From a bacterium D16-50 (GTDB lineage Bacteria > Bacillota > Clostridia > Lachnospirales > Lachnospiraceae): a DNA stretch of 64,000 nt. The position numbers and the translations under genes are program-made. The stretch is from assembly GCA_003612485.1 (NCBI GenBank), contig RAZA01000006.1:62001-126000 (forward strand). The letters are read 5' to 3'. The notes beneath the pieces were generated by a model. The model did no database searches. It saw only the letters and a list, made by a program, of their open reading frames with translations, and was not told the DNA's origin. This document shows positions 1 through 8,211 of this stretch, one piece after another. The stretch's first letter is position 1. Each line of letters opens with the position of its first letter.

Positions 1-2
1 AG

Positions 3-335
3 GGAGTGGATCTGATCATCTGCGTGGGGGAGGAATCGAGGCATATGTATGCTGAGGCCCAGAGGAGCATGGAAGAAGCGCGAATTTGTGAAAGGGCGGA
101 AAACTCTGATGAAAGGCAGGGATATTTGTGCTGCGGGACAGAATGTTCTGCGGAGGAGAAAACACAGCGGGCAGTATACTTCCCGGATCGCAAGGCTCTG
201 ATGGAGGCTCTGAACAGTGGACTTGGGGATCTGGTGCCTGAGGGGGCCACGGTTCTTGTGAAGGCATCTCATGGAATGGAGTTCATTGAGGTGCTGGACT
301 TTCTGCAAAATAGTGCCGCTGCGGAAAAGCCATAG
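3..335 (+). CDS. murF: MurF C-terminal part (UDP-MurNAc-tripeptide--D-Ala-D-Ala ligase), partial
   Basis: The reading frame is open through the left edge, so only about the last 110 residues are visible. They match the C-terminal (ligand-binding Rossmann-like) domain of Mur ligases: a GEESRHMYAEA stretch near residues 8-18, then the strongly conserved ending with ATVLVKASHGMEFIEV. MurF adds D-Ala-D-Ala to UDP-MurNAc-tripeptide in the cytoplasm, the last soluble step of the peptidoglycan precursor. An insertion of charged residues lies between the two conserved parts. A strong intrinsic terminator follows about 115 bases downstream. The ATP-binding and central domains lie outside the window, so the identification rests on the C-terminus alone, but the KASHGM motif is characteristic. 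Confidence 0.85.
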   Translation, partial: GVDLIICVGEESRHMYAEAQRSMEEARICERAENSDERQGYLCCGTECSAEEKTQRAVYFPDRKALMEALNSGLGDLVPEGATVLVKASHGMEFIEVLDFLQNSAAAEKP

Positions 336-814
336 AACCAAGGCAGCCCTTTCCTTCTTGTCTTTTGGAGGGTTCAAGTAATAATTTTGTTTGTAAAAAG
401 ATGTATCTTGCAATTAAAATTTGCATGTATAACGTGGAGAGGATAGAGAACACCGCCCCTTGGACTTTGGTGAATGTCAGGGCGGTGTTTTTATCAGGTA
501 AAGAATAGTTGATGCTCTTTTCTGCGCAAAGAGTATTCAGCCACATGGGGATGCTTAAAATCTTCTCAGACTGGCAGCAGGACACAAAGGAATTCTCAGA
601 AATTCACTCCAATTTCGATCTATATAAGCATGGATGAAGTTAAACGCAAAAAAAGATGAAAATTGCGTTTTGGATTAACTGTCCAATGACAATGACCGGG
701 GATGCTGTTAGAATGGTATTGAGGCAGAGAATTTCCGTGAGATTTGCTTAATTAAACCGCAATGGGATTGAGTATGGTCACGGAACATGGTAAAATGAGA
801 GAAGGAAGCTGATT
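336..814. other. Intergenic region with one terminator
   Basis: About 480 bases between murF and the Rpn-like gene. Apart from the terminator listed separately I see no convincing coding sequence; the open frames on either strand are short, without ribosome sites or recognisable motifs. Confidence 0.6.
449..493 (+). terminator. Rho-independent terminator after murF
   Basis: A 10-bp perfect stem (AACACCGCCC with GGGCGGTGTT) with a 22-base loop is followed by a run of T. It is the first strong terminator after murF on the plus strand. Confidence 0.75.
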
Positions 815-1753
815 ATGGAAGAATCAAAGGTGGTAGGCACGCCGTATGATGATGTGTTCCGCACTTTGCTGAACGATTGCAGCAGTTTGATAGTTCCGGT
901 TATCAATGAGATATTTGGGGAAAGATATTCCGGGGCGGAAGAGATTGTGTTTTCAAAAGAGAGCCATTTCATGAACAAACAAGGCGGAAGGACTGATGAG
1001 AGGATTACGGATACCAGCTTTGCAATAGTGGGAAAAGAGAGCAAAAAGTACCATTTAGAATGTCAAAGCAATGCGGACAACAGCATGCTTGTGCGTTTTT
1101 TTGAATATGATACCCAGATAGCGCTGGACGAGGAAAAAATCAGCGATCATGTTCTGACAGTGACGTTTCCTCATTCAGCGGTGCTATTTCTGAGATGTAC
1201 TGCGTCTACTCCGAATCGGATGAAAATAAGGATGATTACGCCGGGTGGGAATGTGGAGTATGGTATACATGTAATTAAGATACAAAGCTATACGATAGAG
1301 AGCATTTTTGATAAGAATTTATTGTTTTTGATTCCTTTTTACATTTTTACCCATGAGCATTTGTTTACGGAATATGTGAGAGACAAGTCAAAACTGAGAT
1401 CGCTGGTGTATGAATATTTGGAGATTAGGAATCGCTTGGAAGAATTACTGAGGAAACATTATATCAGCGAATATGTAAAATGTACGATTATAGAAATGTC
1501 GGATAGGGTACTGGAAAATATTGCAGGAAAATATGAGTCTGTCAGGGAAGGAGTGAAGGCTGTAATGGGAGGAAAAGTGCTTGAATACGAGGCTAAAACC
1601 ATAAGAAATGAAGGTTTGAAGGAGGGAGTGGAGAAGGGAATCGAAGGAACAGTTTCCATATTAAAGAGTATGGGGCTTATGCCGCAGGAGATCATGTTCA
1701 AGATACAAGAGCAGTATAAGCTGAGCCCGGAGGCTGCCAGAAAATATATTTAA
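815..1753 (+). CDS. Rpn/PD-(D/E)XK nuclease family protein (transposase-like)
   Basis: 312 residues resembling the Rpn (recombination-promoting nuclease; PDDEXK_2 type) proteins that are multiplied in Lachnospiraceae. The N-terminus (GTPYDDVFRTLLND) matches the usual opening of the family, which precedes the nuclease core; a TDTSFAIVG-type strand followed by YHLECQSN (about residues 66-86) fits the D...(E)xQ active site of this branch. The C-terminal part is a charged helical tail with EGLKEGVEKGIEGT, the repeated EG-K pattern usual in these proteins. It starts at ATG after GAGAGAAGGAAG. It stands alone between intergenic stretches and shows no inverted repeats, so it is not itself a transposon. 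Family assignment is fairly sure; biological role (DNA repair, defence or toxin) is not. Confidence 0.7.
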   Translation: MEESKVVGTPYDDVFRTLLNDCSSLIVPVINEIFGERYSGAEEIVFSKESHFMNKQGGRTDERITDTSFAIVGKESKKYHLECQSNADNSMLVRFFEYDTQIALDEEKISDHVLTVTFPHSAVLFLRCTASTPNRMKIRMITPGGNVEYGIHVIKIQSYTIESIFDKNLLFLIPFYIFTHEHLFTEYVRDKSKLRSLVYEYLEIRNRLEELLRKHYISEYVKCTIIEMSDRVLENIAGKYESVREGVKAVMGGKVLEYEAKTIRNEGLKEGVEKGIEGTVSILKSMGLMPQEIMFKIQEQYKLSPEAARKYI

Positions 1754-1928
1754 AATTATACAAGAAACGATTTGCCTCATGAAGGTCTCCGGCTTTGATG
1801 GGGCTTATGTGCAATGTGATTTTAAGAGCGACACGCAGAATCTTATGAAAATCTTAATCAAATCCTGTTTTATCTGTGAGATAATCCTAAAGGAATAGAG
1901 AGTGTATGAACTGAGATAGAGTTCCCAT

Positions 1929-2138
1929 TTGGAAATTTACCGCTATTTAGTCAAGCAGGAATCGGATGAATTTGTCGGGGAAATAGCTTATCATTTTGAT
2001 GATGAAAGGAAGACTTGGATTCAGCGAAAAATACCGCACCGAGGAAAGCATTATGTTGAAGAAAGACTTGCAGAAATAATTTCCGGTGAACGGAACTTTG
2101 AAGTCGGTATGAGAACATTTTTCCGAAGAGAGATATAG
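1929..2138 (+). CDS. Small hypothetical protein, possibly a gene remnant
   Basis: A 69-residue frame beginning at TTG with no good ribosome site, ending 32 bases before the response regulator. It is hydrophilic and reads like a folded small domain (QESDEFVGEIAYHFDDE, GKHYVEERLAE), but I do not recognise the family. The lack of an ATG or SD makes either a decayed gene or a wrong start likely. The 175 bases between the Rpn-like gene and this frame hold nothing I can identify. Confidence 0.3.
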   Translation: MEIYRYLVKQESDEFVGEIAYHFDDERKTWIQRKIPHRGKHYVEERLAEIISGERNFEVGMRTFFRREI

Positions 2139-2170
2139 GGATATATAAGAGTTTAAGAAGGATCATAGAC

Positions 2171-2863
2171 ATGGATGAAAGAATTTTGATAGTAGATGAT
2201 GAAAAGGAAATAACGGATCTGGTGGCGCTGTATCTGGAGGGTGAAGGTTTTCATGTGGTGAAGTGCTATACGGGAACCGAGGCCATGGGGTATGTGGAGT
2301 CCGGGAGCTTCGATCTTGCGATTTTGGATATTATGCTGCCCGGAGTCAGCGGTCTGACCATTTGCCGCAAAATCAGGGAAAAGCAAAATTACCCGGTGAT
2401 CATGCTGACGGCCAAGGGAGAGGAGACGGACAAGATCACGGGACTGACGCTGGGGGCGGACGATTATATCACCAAGCCCTTTCTGCCGCTGGAGCTGGTG
2501 GCCAGAGTGAAGGCCCAGCTGCGCAGGTATATCAGGTACAACACGGGAGTCCAAAGGGAGGAGGTGCTTTCCGTGTCCGGCCTGATGCTGAATATCAAGA
2601 CACATGAGTGTCTTCTGAACGAGAAGCCCCTTTCACTTACTCCCACTGAGTTTTCCATTCTTCGGATTCTCGTACAGAGGAAGGGAGAGGTGGTCAGCGC
2701 TGAGGAGCTCTTTCACGAGATCTGGGAAGAGGAGTATTACACCAAGAACAACAATACCATCACGGTGCATATAAGGCATCTGCGGGAAAAGATGGGGGAT
2801 TCTTTCGAGAATCCGAAATATATCAAGACGGTCTGGGGGTGCGGGTACAAAATTGAAGGTTGA
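2171..2863 (+). CDS. OmpR/PhoB-family response regulator (VanR-like)
   Basis: A DNA-binding response regulator of 230 residues, activated by phosphoryl transfer from the kinase encoded next. The receiver domain has the acidic pocket D9-D10, phospho-acceptor D53 (in AILDIMLPG), T80 and K102 (ITKPF); residues about 130-228 form the winged-helix output domain with the typical NTITVHIRHLREKM recognition region. Sequence character is closest to VanR-type regulators, but no vanH/A/X genes are nearby, so a vancomycin-resistance role is not supported; many clostridial VanRS pairs control cell-envelope genes. The kinase start overlaps its end by 11 bases, so the two are co-translated. Confidence 0.9.
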   Translation: MDERILIVDDEKEITDLVALYLEGEGFHVVKCYTGTEAMGYVESGSFDLAILDIMLPGVSGLTICRKIREKQNYPVIMLTAKGEETDKITGLTLGADDYITKPFLPLELVARVKAQLRRYIRYNTGVQREEVLSVSGLMLNIKTHECLLNEKPLSLTPTEFSILRILVQRKGEVVSAEELFHEIWEEEYYTKNNNTITVHIRHLREKMGDSFENPKYIKTVWGCGYKIEG

Positions 2864-3998
2864 TGGGAGGCTGAAAAGGCTGCTGGTCACGGTTCTGCTG
2901 ATCATAGGAGGTATCTATCTGTGCAATATGCTCTATATAATGATCGATCAGCTTATGAACGGGTTTGTGGTGGACTGGTTTGAAGACAACTACGTGGAGG
3001 AAAAACAGCTGTTTACGAAGGATGGGCTTACCTATTATACTAAGGCCATCCGTTGGGGAAAGGTCAAGGAGCTGCTGCTGAAAATTCTCATCGGTCTGGT
3101 AATTTTCTGGATTGTGAGCGTCCGTTTGATTTCCGTGCTGTATGCCTCCCGTCAGGAGACTAAGGTGCTCAAGGAGGCAGGAAAAATGATAGGAGACTAT
3201 ATGCGTCAGGGAAGAGAGGCATCGGACATTTTTCCAAGTGAATACGCTCCGGTTTCCGTGGAGATGGCGGAAATCAAGGCGGCCATGCAGCGTCAGGAAC
3301 AACTGCAGAAGGAGGAGGCAGGCAGGAAGAACGATCTGATCACATATCTTGCCCATGATCTAAAGACACCTCTCACATCCGTCATTGGCTATTTGAGCTT
3401 AATGGAGGAGGTGCCTGAAATGCCGGCGGAGCAGAGGGTGAAATATGTGCACATTACTTTGGACAAGGCTCTGCGGCTGGAAAGGCTGATCAACGAATTC
3501 TTTGAGATCACTAGATACAATCTGCAGCAGATCGTTCTGGAGAAGGAGTCCTTGGATCTTTCTTTTATGCTGGTGCAGATGGCAGACGAATTTTACCCTA
3601 TCCTCAGCGATCATGGAAACACATTGAAGCTGCAAGGGACGAATGAAGAGAGCATAATGGTCTATGGGGACGGGGACAAGCTGGCAAGAGTGTTTCGGAA
3701 TATATTGAAGAATGCCATAGCCTATAGCTACCCAGACACGGAAATTCTTGTGGACTGCAAAACGGCAGGGGAAAAGCTTTTTGTCACCTTCTCAAACAAG
3801 GGCAAAACCATCCCCAGACAGAAGCTGGAAGCCATTTTCGAGAAATTTTTCCGGTTGGACGATGCCAGAGGCACCAATCAAGGGGGAGCCGGGCTGGGAC
3901 TGGCCATTGCCCGGGAGATTGTGACGCTGCACGGCGGTGCCATCAGGGCGGAAAGCGGGAACGAAGTGACTGCCTTCACGGTGGAGCTGCCCATTTGA
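2853..3998 (+). CDS. Sensor histidine kinase (VanS-like)
   Basis: A membrane-bound kinase of 381 residues, partner of the upstream response regulator. Two membrane segments (about residues 9-30 and 75-98) bracket a short extracytoplasmic loop of roughly 45 residues; then a HAMP-like linker, the HisKA box with phospho-acceptor H168 (YLAHDLKTPLTSVIG) and an HATPase_c domain with N box (NILKNAIAYS), G1 (FSNKGKTI) and G2 (GGAGLGLAIA) motifs. The start codon is TTG inside the end of the regulator gene. Its 3' end faces the acyltransferase gene with only 4 bases between the two stop codons, so transcription converges there. The ligand is unknown. Confidence 0.88.
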   Translation: MKVDGRLKRLLVTVLLIIGGIYLCNMLYIMIDQLMNGFVVDWFEDNYVEEKQLFTKDGLTYYTKAIRWGKVKELLLKILIGLVIFWIVSVRLISVLYASRQETKVLKEAGKMIGDYMRQGREASDIFPSEYAPVSVEMAEIKAAMQRQEQLQKEEAGRKNDLITYLAHDLKTPLTSVIGYLSLMEEVPEMPAEQRVKYVHITLDKALRLERLINEFFEITRYNLQQIVLEKESLDLSFMLVQMADEFYPILSDHGNTLKLQGTNEESIMVYGDGDKLARVFRNILKNAIAYSYPDTEILVDCKTAGEKLFVTFSNKGKTIPRQKLEAIFEKFFRLDDARGTNQGGAGLGLAIAREIVTLHGGAIRAESGNEVTAFTVELPI

Positions 3999-4002
3999 GG
4001 GA

Positions 4003-4740
4003 TTAGAAATATTCCTTTTTCAATTCAAAATACCTCCGGGAGATAATGCCGCTGACATAGGCTCCCGGATTCTTTTTATCTTCTTTGCTCAGCTGTTTCA
4101 GATCAATGGGTTCTTCAAAAGAAATCACTACGGTAGCTCTTTTGATTCGGGGCAGATGATCCTCGAACACGCCGGCGGTGTTCACCATAACCAGAGGAAT
4201 CACGGGGATGTTGCCTTTGTCTGCGATCTTGAAGCTGCCGTCATGGAAAGGCAGGAAAGTGTCGTTGACCTTGTTGCGGGTTCCTTCCGGAAAAATACAT
4301 AGAGATATGCCGCTTTTGACTTCCTCCACACCTTTCAGGATGGTTTTCAGGCCCTCCTTGATATTGTCCCGATCCAGAAACAGACAGTGGATGTTTTTCA
4401 TCCAGTCCTTCAATAAGGGCCACCGGAGCATTTCTTTTTTTGCTACATAGCCGGTGACTCCGGGAAAAATGGGGCAGGTGAGCACAATGTCCAGATAGCT
4501 TCTGTGATTGCCCACATAGAGCACAGCCGTATCAGAGGGGATGTTTTCCAGTCCCTTGACGATCACTTTAGTGCCCGTGATAAACCGGATACAGCGAAAG
4601 CCCCAGGCCACGATGGCCTTGGAACTTCTGTCCTTTAATCCGGGATTGAACTTGCCGATGATCCACTCCGCAAGCAGCAAGGGTATGCCCAGCACCAAAA
4701 ATGAAAACAAAAAAATTGCCACCAGAATGAGACGAATCAT
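4003..4740 (-). CDS. plsC: 1-acyl-sn-glycerol-3-phosphate acyltransferase (PlsC family)
   Basis: Transfers an acyl chain to lysophosphatidic acid to make phosphatidic acid in membrane phospholipid synthesis. 245 residues with an N-terminal hydrophobic helix (about 1-25), the catalytic NHRSYLD (H-x4-D) motif near residue 78, a downstream FLDRD block, and the FPEGTR substrate-binding motif near residue 150. The length fits the family. It is alone on the minus strand, convergent with the histidine kinase. A second PlsC-type gene lies at 33 kb; which of them is the housekeeping enzyme cannot be told here. Confidence 0.85.
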   Translation of the reverse strand: MIRLILVAIFLFSFLVLGIPLLLAEWIIGKFNPGLKDRSSKAIVAWGFRCIRFITGTKVIVKGLENIPSDTAVLYVGNHRSYLDIVLTCPIFPGVTGYVAKKEMLRWPLLKDWMKNIHCLFLDRDNIKEGLKTILKGVEEVKSGISLCIFPEGTRNKVNDTFLPFHDGSFKIADKGNIPVIPLVMVNTAGVFEDHLPRIKRATVVISFEEPIDLKQLSKEDKKNPGAYVSGIISRRYFELKKEYF

Positions 4741-5058
4741 ATCAGGGATCCTCCCTATTGTGCTAATATATGTCCTCTGCCGTTCATATTCCCTATCTGC
4801 AGGTTTTATGGCCTTTTTTAGATGGAGAGGGGCGAGGGCCGTACAATGTCCTTATTTTATCATAGAACCTAAAAACTGTACATAGAATAAGGTAAAAGAA
4901 TATGAGGAATCGCCACATTTTCGCTATGATGAAAATGGCGGCGGGAATTATGAGGTGTATTCTTGAACTTTCTATGGAACTTTTCGTTGGAAATTCGATC
5001 GTGTTTGCGGGAAAAGGGGATTTTACGGAAAAGGGAATGTTTACACAAAAAGCAACGG
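4741..5058. other. Intergenic region between plsC and the lipoprotein gene
   Basis: About 320 bases. I see no conserved coding sequence; it must hold the promoters for the two divergently transcribed neighbours, but no box is good enough to call. Confidence 0.4.
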
Positions 5059-5469
5059 ATGTACAGCGGACCCAGAGTTTGGGGGATATTGACGGCCTGC
5101 GTTTTGCTCTTTACCGGCTGCGCTTTGCTCAGTGAGGAAAAAATCAAGCTCCGGGATTTGGATTTCACGGTGATAAGCGAGGAGAAGATTCCGGAGCAGC
5201 TGAAGACCATCATTGAGGAGAAAAAGTCTCAGCCATTTCAGATCACTTATACGGACAACAAGAATCTATACATATGCATCGGCTATGGAGAGCAGGAGAC
5301 GGGAGGCTACAGCATAGCGGTGAACGAGCTGTATCTGACGGATACCAATATATGCGTCAGCACCGTCCTTCTGGGGCCGGAACCGGATGAGAAGAACACC
5401 CCTGCGCCCTCCTATCCGGTCATTGTGATCAAGACGGAATTTTTGGAGCAGACGGTGATGTTCGAGTAA
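5059..5469 (+). CDS. Small secreted lipoprotein, PrcB-like C-terminal domain
   Basis: 136 residues from the chosen ATG. The N-terminus (MYSGPRVWGILTACVLLFTGCALL) is a lipoprotein signal with lipobox LFTGC, so the mature protein would be anchored on the outer face of the membrane. The rest (DLDFTVISEEKIPEQLKTIIEEK... GGYSIAVNELYLTDTNICVSTVLLGPEPDE) resembles the PrcB C-terminal / protease-complex domain with its GGYSI motif. A longer frame starting at an upstream TTG exists, but it would bury the signal peptide behind 32 charged residues. It has no operon partner. The domain call is from motif memory and is moderate. Confidence 0.6.
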   Translation: MYSGPRVWGILTACVLLFTGCALLSEEKIKLRDLDFTVISEEKIPEQLKTIIEEKKSQPFQITYTDNKNLYICIGYGEQETGGYSIAVNELYLTDTNICVSTVLLGPEPDEKNTPAPSYPVIVIKTEFLEQTVMFE

Positions 5470-5976
5470 GGGCAGCGAAGTTGTCATTGAGTTCCGGGAG
5501 CATATGTGCTATGCTGAAAATGAAGCTAATGTGCCTAAGCGGCAAAAATATAGGAGCAGTAAGAGGAAAGGGAGAGGACCTGCAGAAAAGGTCGCGGAAC
5601 CCGGTCTGAAAAAGTGTGGAAACCGTAGGACAAGACAGTACGGGTGGGTAGAGGCATAGGTGCAGGCATGTAGAGCGGCACTGATGCATCCGGCGGAGGG
5701 AAATGATGCTGCCAGACAGAAGAGAACCAAAAAAGAATGCTTGCAGAAGCAGAAGAACGCGATTTGGGTTTGCGGTGCGGCCAAAGCAGCATGGCGGCCC
5801 GCTGGGCCTATTTGAGAGAACAGAGATATGGTGAGGCAGCGAAAATCTGTCTCACCCATTCGCTTTGCGTATAGAACGTGGGTGTATATAGAAACAGCAA
5901 TCATAGAAAAGATAATTGAAGAAACGACAATTAGAGAAACGACAATTGAAGAGATGGGGCGGCAGAGGAGGAAGAT
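5470..5976. other. Intergenic region upstream of pyrC
   Basis: About 500 bases without a convincing gene. The long open frame on the minus strand across this region is antisense to pyrC and codon-wise a shadow. I see no clear PyrR binding loop or attenuator. The last 90 bases contain four 15-bp tandem repeats, listed separately. Confidence 0.5.
5891..5950 (+). repeat. Four tandem 15-bp repeats before pyrC
   Basis: Four consecutive units of 15 bases with consensus GAAACGACAATTGAA, increasingly exact toward pyrC, ending 26 bases before its start codon and just before the GGAGGAAG ribosome site. Being a multiple of three, the array keeps one frame open (ETTIRETTIEE-like). Confidence 0.7.
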
Positions 5977-7278
5977 ATGATTCTGATAAAGAACGCTTAT
6001 ATGATTGATCCCAAGTCGGGAAGGGAAGGAAGATACGATATCCTGACGGAAGGTGACAGAATCGCAAGAATCGAAGAAAAAATCGAGAAGCCGGCAGGGG
6101 AGTGCATCGTGATTGAGGCTCAGGGGCTTTTGGCGGCTCCGGGTCTGGTGGATGTACATGTGCATTTCCGGGAGCCGGGCCGTACCGATAAGGAGGACAT
6201 TGTCACCGGGGCGGCCGCGGCGGCCAAAGGTGGATTTACCACTGTGGTTATGATGGCAAACACCGCTCCCGCCATAGACAACGGCCAGACGCTTAGGCAG
6301 GTGCTGGAACGGGGCAAAAAGACCGGAATCCATGTGCTTTCTTGTGCCAACGTGACTATGGGCATGCAGGGAAAGGAGCTGACTTCCATGGAGGAGCTGG
6401 CAGCGCAGGGAGCGGCAGGCTTTACCGATGACGGAAAACCCCTGACGGATGAAAATCTGGTGCGGGCGGCTATGGAGAGAGCTGCCGGACTGGACAAGCC
6501 AATCAGCTTTCATGAGGAGGATCCGGCCCTGATCGCTCAGAACGGTATTAACCGGGGGAAGGCAAGCAGGCACTTCGGGCTGGACGGCTCGCCCAGAGAG
6601 GCGGAGAGCCGTCTGGTGGAACGGGATTTGGAGCTTGCGCTGGAAACGGGGGCAAAAATCAATATACAGCATATCAGTGCAAAGGAGTCGGTGGAGCTGG
6701 TGCGGCAGGCGAAGCAAAGAGGGGGAAATATCCATGCGGAGGCCACGCCCCATCATTTCACATTGACGGAAGAGGCCTTGATTCAGTATGGCTCGCTGGC
6801 AAAGATGAACCCTCCTCTGAGGGAGGAGGAGGATCGGCAGGCGATCATAAGGGGGCTTGCAGACGGCACCATTGATATTATCGCTACGGATCACGCGCCG
6901 CACACTGCGCAGGAGAAGGCAAAACCTCTCACGGAGGCACCCAGCGGCATCATCGGGCTGGAGACAGCATTATCTCTGGGCATTACCGAGCTGGTGGAAA
7001 AAAAGTATCTAGCCATGAAACAGCTGCTGCGCCTGATGAGCACGAATCCGGCGGCGCTCTATGGTCTGGACGCCGGATATTTGGCGGAGGGAGGTCCCGG
7101 AGACATTATATTGATAGACGGGGAGGCGGAGACGATTCCCGGGCAATATGCCTCCAAAGCATGTAACACACCGTTCACCGGCTGGAAATTAAAAGGAAGG
7201 GTAGTTTGCACTATTGCTTCCGGTCAAGTGGTGTATGGAGATGAGCTCATGGGAAGAAAAGGGACGGCCGCGCTGTAA
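5977..7278 (+). CDS. pyrC: Dihydroorotase
   Basis: Interconverts N-carbamoyl-aspartate and dihydroorotate, third step of pyrimidine synthesis, in the cytoplasm. 433 residues, the usual length of type I (PyrC, zinc) dihydroorotases. The metal-binding HVHFREPG (H61, H63) follows the LAAPGLVDV strand; further ligands are in NIQHISAKESVE, AEATPHHF and the catalytic Asp in IIATDHAPH near residue 305. The C-terminal GDIILID/VVCTIASGQVVY block is typical of amidohydrolases. ATG follows GGAGGAAGAT. It heads the run pyrC-pyrK-pyrD; pyrB, pyrE and pyrF are not in the window. Confidence 0.95.
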   Translation: MILIKNAYMIDPKSGREGRYDILTEGDRIARIEEKIEKPAGECIVIEAQGLLAAPGLVDVHVHFREPGRTDKEDIVTGAAAAAKGGFTTVVMMANTAPAIDNGQTLRQVLERGKKTGIHVLSCANVTMGMQGKELTSMEELAAQGAAGFTDDGKPLTDENLVRAAMERAAGLDKPISFHEEDPALIAQNGINRGKASRHFGLDGSPREAESRLVERDLELALETGAKINIQHISAKESVELVRQAKQRGGNIHAEATPHHFTLTEEALIQYGSLAKMNPPLREEEDRQAIIRGLADGTIDIIATDHAPHTAQEKAKPLTEAPSGIIGLETALSLGITELVEKKYLAMKQLLRLMSTNPAALYGLDAGYLAEGGPGDIILIDGEAETIPGQYASKACNTPFTGWKLKGRVVCTIASGQVVYGDELMGRKGTAAL

Positions 7279-7387
7279 AGCGGAAAATATAAATTGAACG
7301 GCTTCTGTTGAGCCGGGCGGGATACAACAAATATACGTAAAAAGCAAAAAAGCATGATAAAAAAGAGAAAAGAAAGGAATTTTCGCC

Positions 7388-8158
7388 ATGAGACAAAAGC
7401 AGACGGCGGTGGTGATCTCCCAGAGAGAAATTGCACCGGATATTTACGATATGTGGCTGGAGACGGCGCTGGCACGGGAGGCCGGACCCGGTCAGTTCCT
7501 TGGAATCTATCCAAAGGATAAGAGTACTCTGCTCCCCCGTCCCATCAGTATCTGCGAAATAAATGAGCAGATAGGCGCCCTGCGCTTGGTATATCGCGTT
7601 GCAGGCGCGGGCACCAGAGAGTTTTGCGGCTATGAGGCAGGGGATTCGGTTTCAATATTGGGAGTTTTGGGGAACGGTTTTCCTTTGGAGCAGGGAATGG
7701 GAAAGAAAGTATTTTTGATGGGCGGCGGGATCGGTGTCCCTCCTATTCTGGAGCTGGCGAAACGGCTGGAAGGGGACAAACAGATTATTCTGGGATATCG
7801 GGATCAGAAGCTTTTTCTGAAGGATGATCTGAAACAAAATGGCAGGGTCTATGTGGCCACTGAGGACGGAACCGTGGGAACCAGAGGAAACGTCATGGAC
7901 GCCATCAGGGAGAACGGTCTGGAGGCCGAGGTGATATTTGCCTGCGGGCCAATGCCCATGCTTCGGGCCATCAAGGCGTATGCGGCCAAGAAGGGGATTC
8001 CGGCCTATATTTCTCTGGAGGAGCATATGGCCTGCGGTGTGGGGGCATGTCTGGGCTGCGTGGTGAAGACGAAGGAGATAGACGGCCACTCCCATGTACA
8101 CAATGCCAGAATCTGTACGGAGGGTCCCGTATTCGAGGCGGCTGAGGTGGAGATATAG
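7388..8158 (+). CDS. pyrK: Dihydroorotate dehydrogenase electron-transfer subunit
   Basis: The FAD and 2Fe-2S subunit that passes electrons from PyrD to NAD+ in class 1B dihydroorotate dehydrogenase. 256 residues with the ferredoxin-reductase fold: FAD-binding RPISICE near residue 45, the NAD-binding GGGIGVPPILELAKRL near residue 115, CGPMPMLRAI near residue 185, and the cysteine cluster EHMACGVGACLGCVV with a later Cys in ARICTEGP that hold the 2Fe-2S centre. A 109-base gap with no obvious terminator separates it from pyrC; pyrD follows after 53 bases. The combination establishes a PyrDB-PyrK enzyme. Confidence 0.95.
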   Translation: MRQKQTAVVISQREIAPDIYDMWLETALAREAGPGQFLGIYPKDKSTLLPRPISICEINEQIGALRLVYRVAGAGTREFCGYEAGDSVSILGVLGNGFPLEQGMGKKVFLMGGGIGVPPILELAKRLEGDKQIILGYRDQKLFLKDDLKQNGRVYVATEDGTVGTRGNVMDAIRENGLEAEVIFACGPMPMLRAIKAYAAKKGIPAYISLEEHMACGVGACLGCVVKTKEIDGHSHVHNARICTEGPVFEAAEVEI

Positions 8159-8211
8159 GAAGCGGGAAGGCAGTTCTAGAAGCGGCTTCAGAGCCGGAAT
8201 GGAGGATAGGC

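Noticed and set aside
2171-3998. Vancomycin-resistance cluster
   Set aside because: Only regulator-like genes are present; no van ligase, dehydrogenase or dipeptidase genes in the surrounding sequence.
5509-6903. Minus-strand open frame of 464 codons
   Set aside because: Antisense to pyrC, with an Arg/His/Cys-rich, nonsensical composition; the plus-strand gene is unmistakable.
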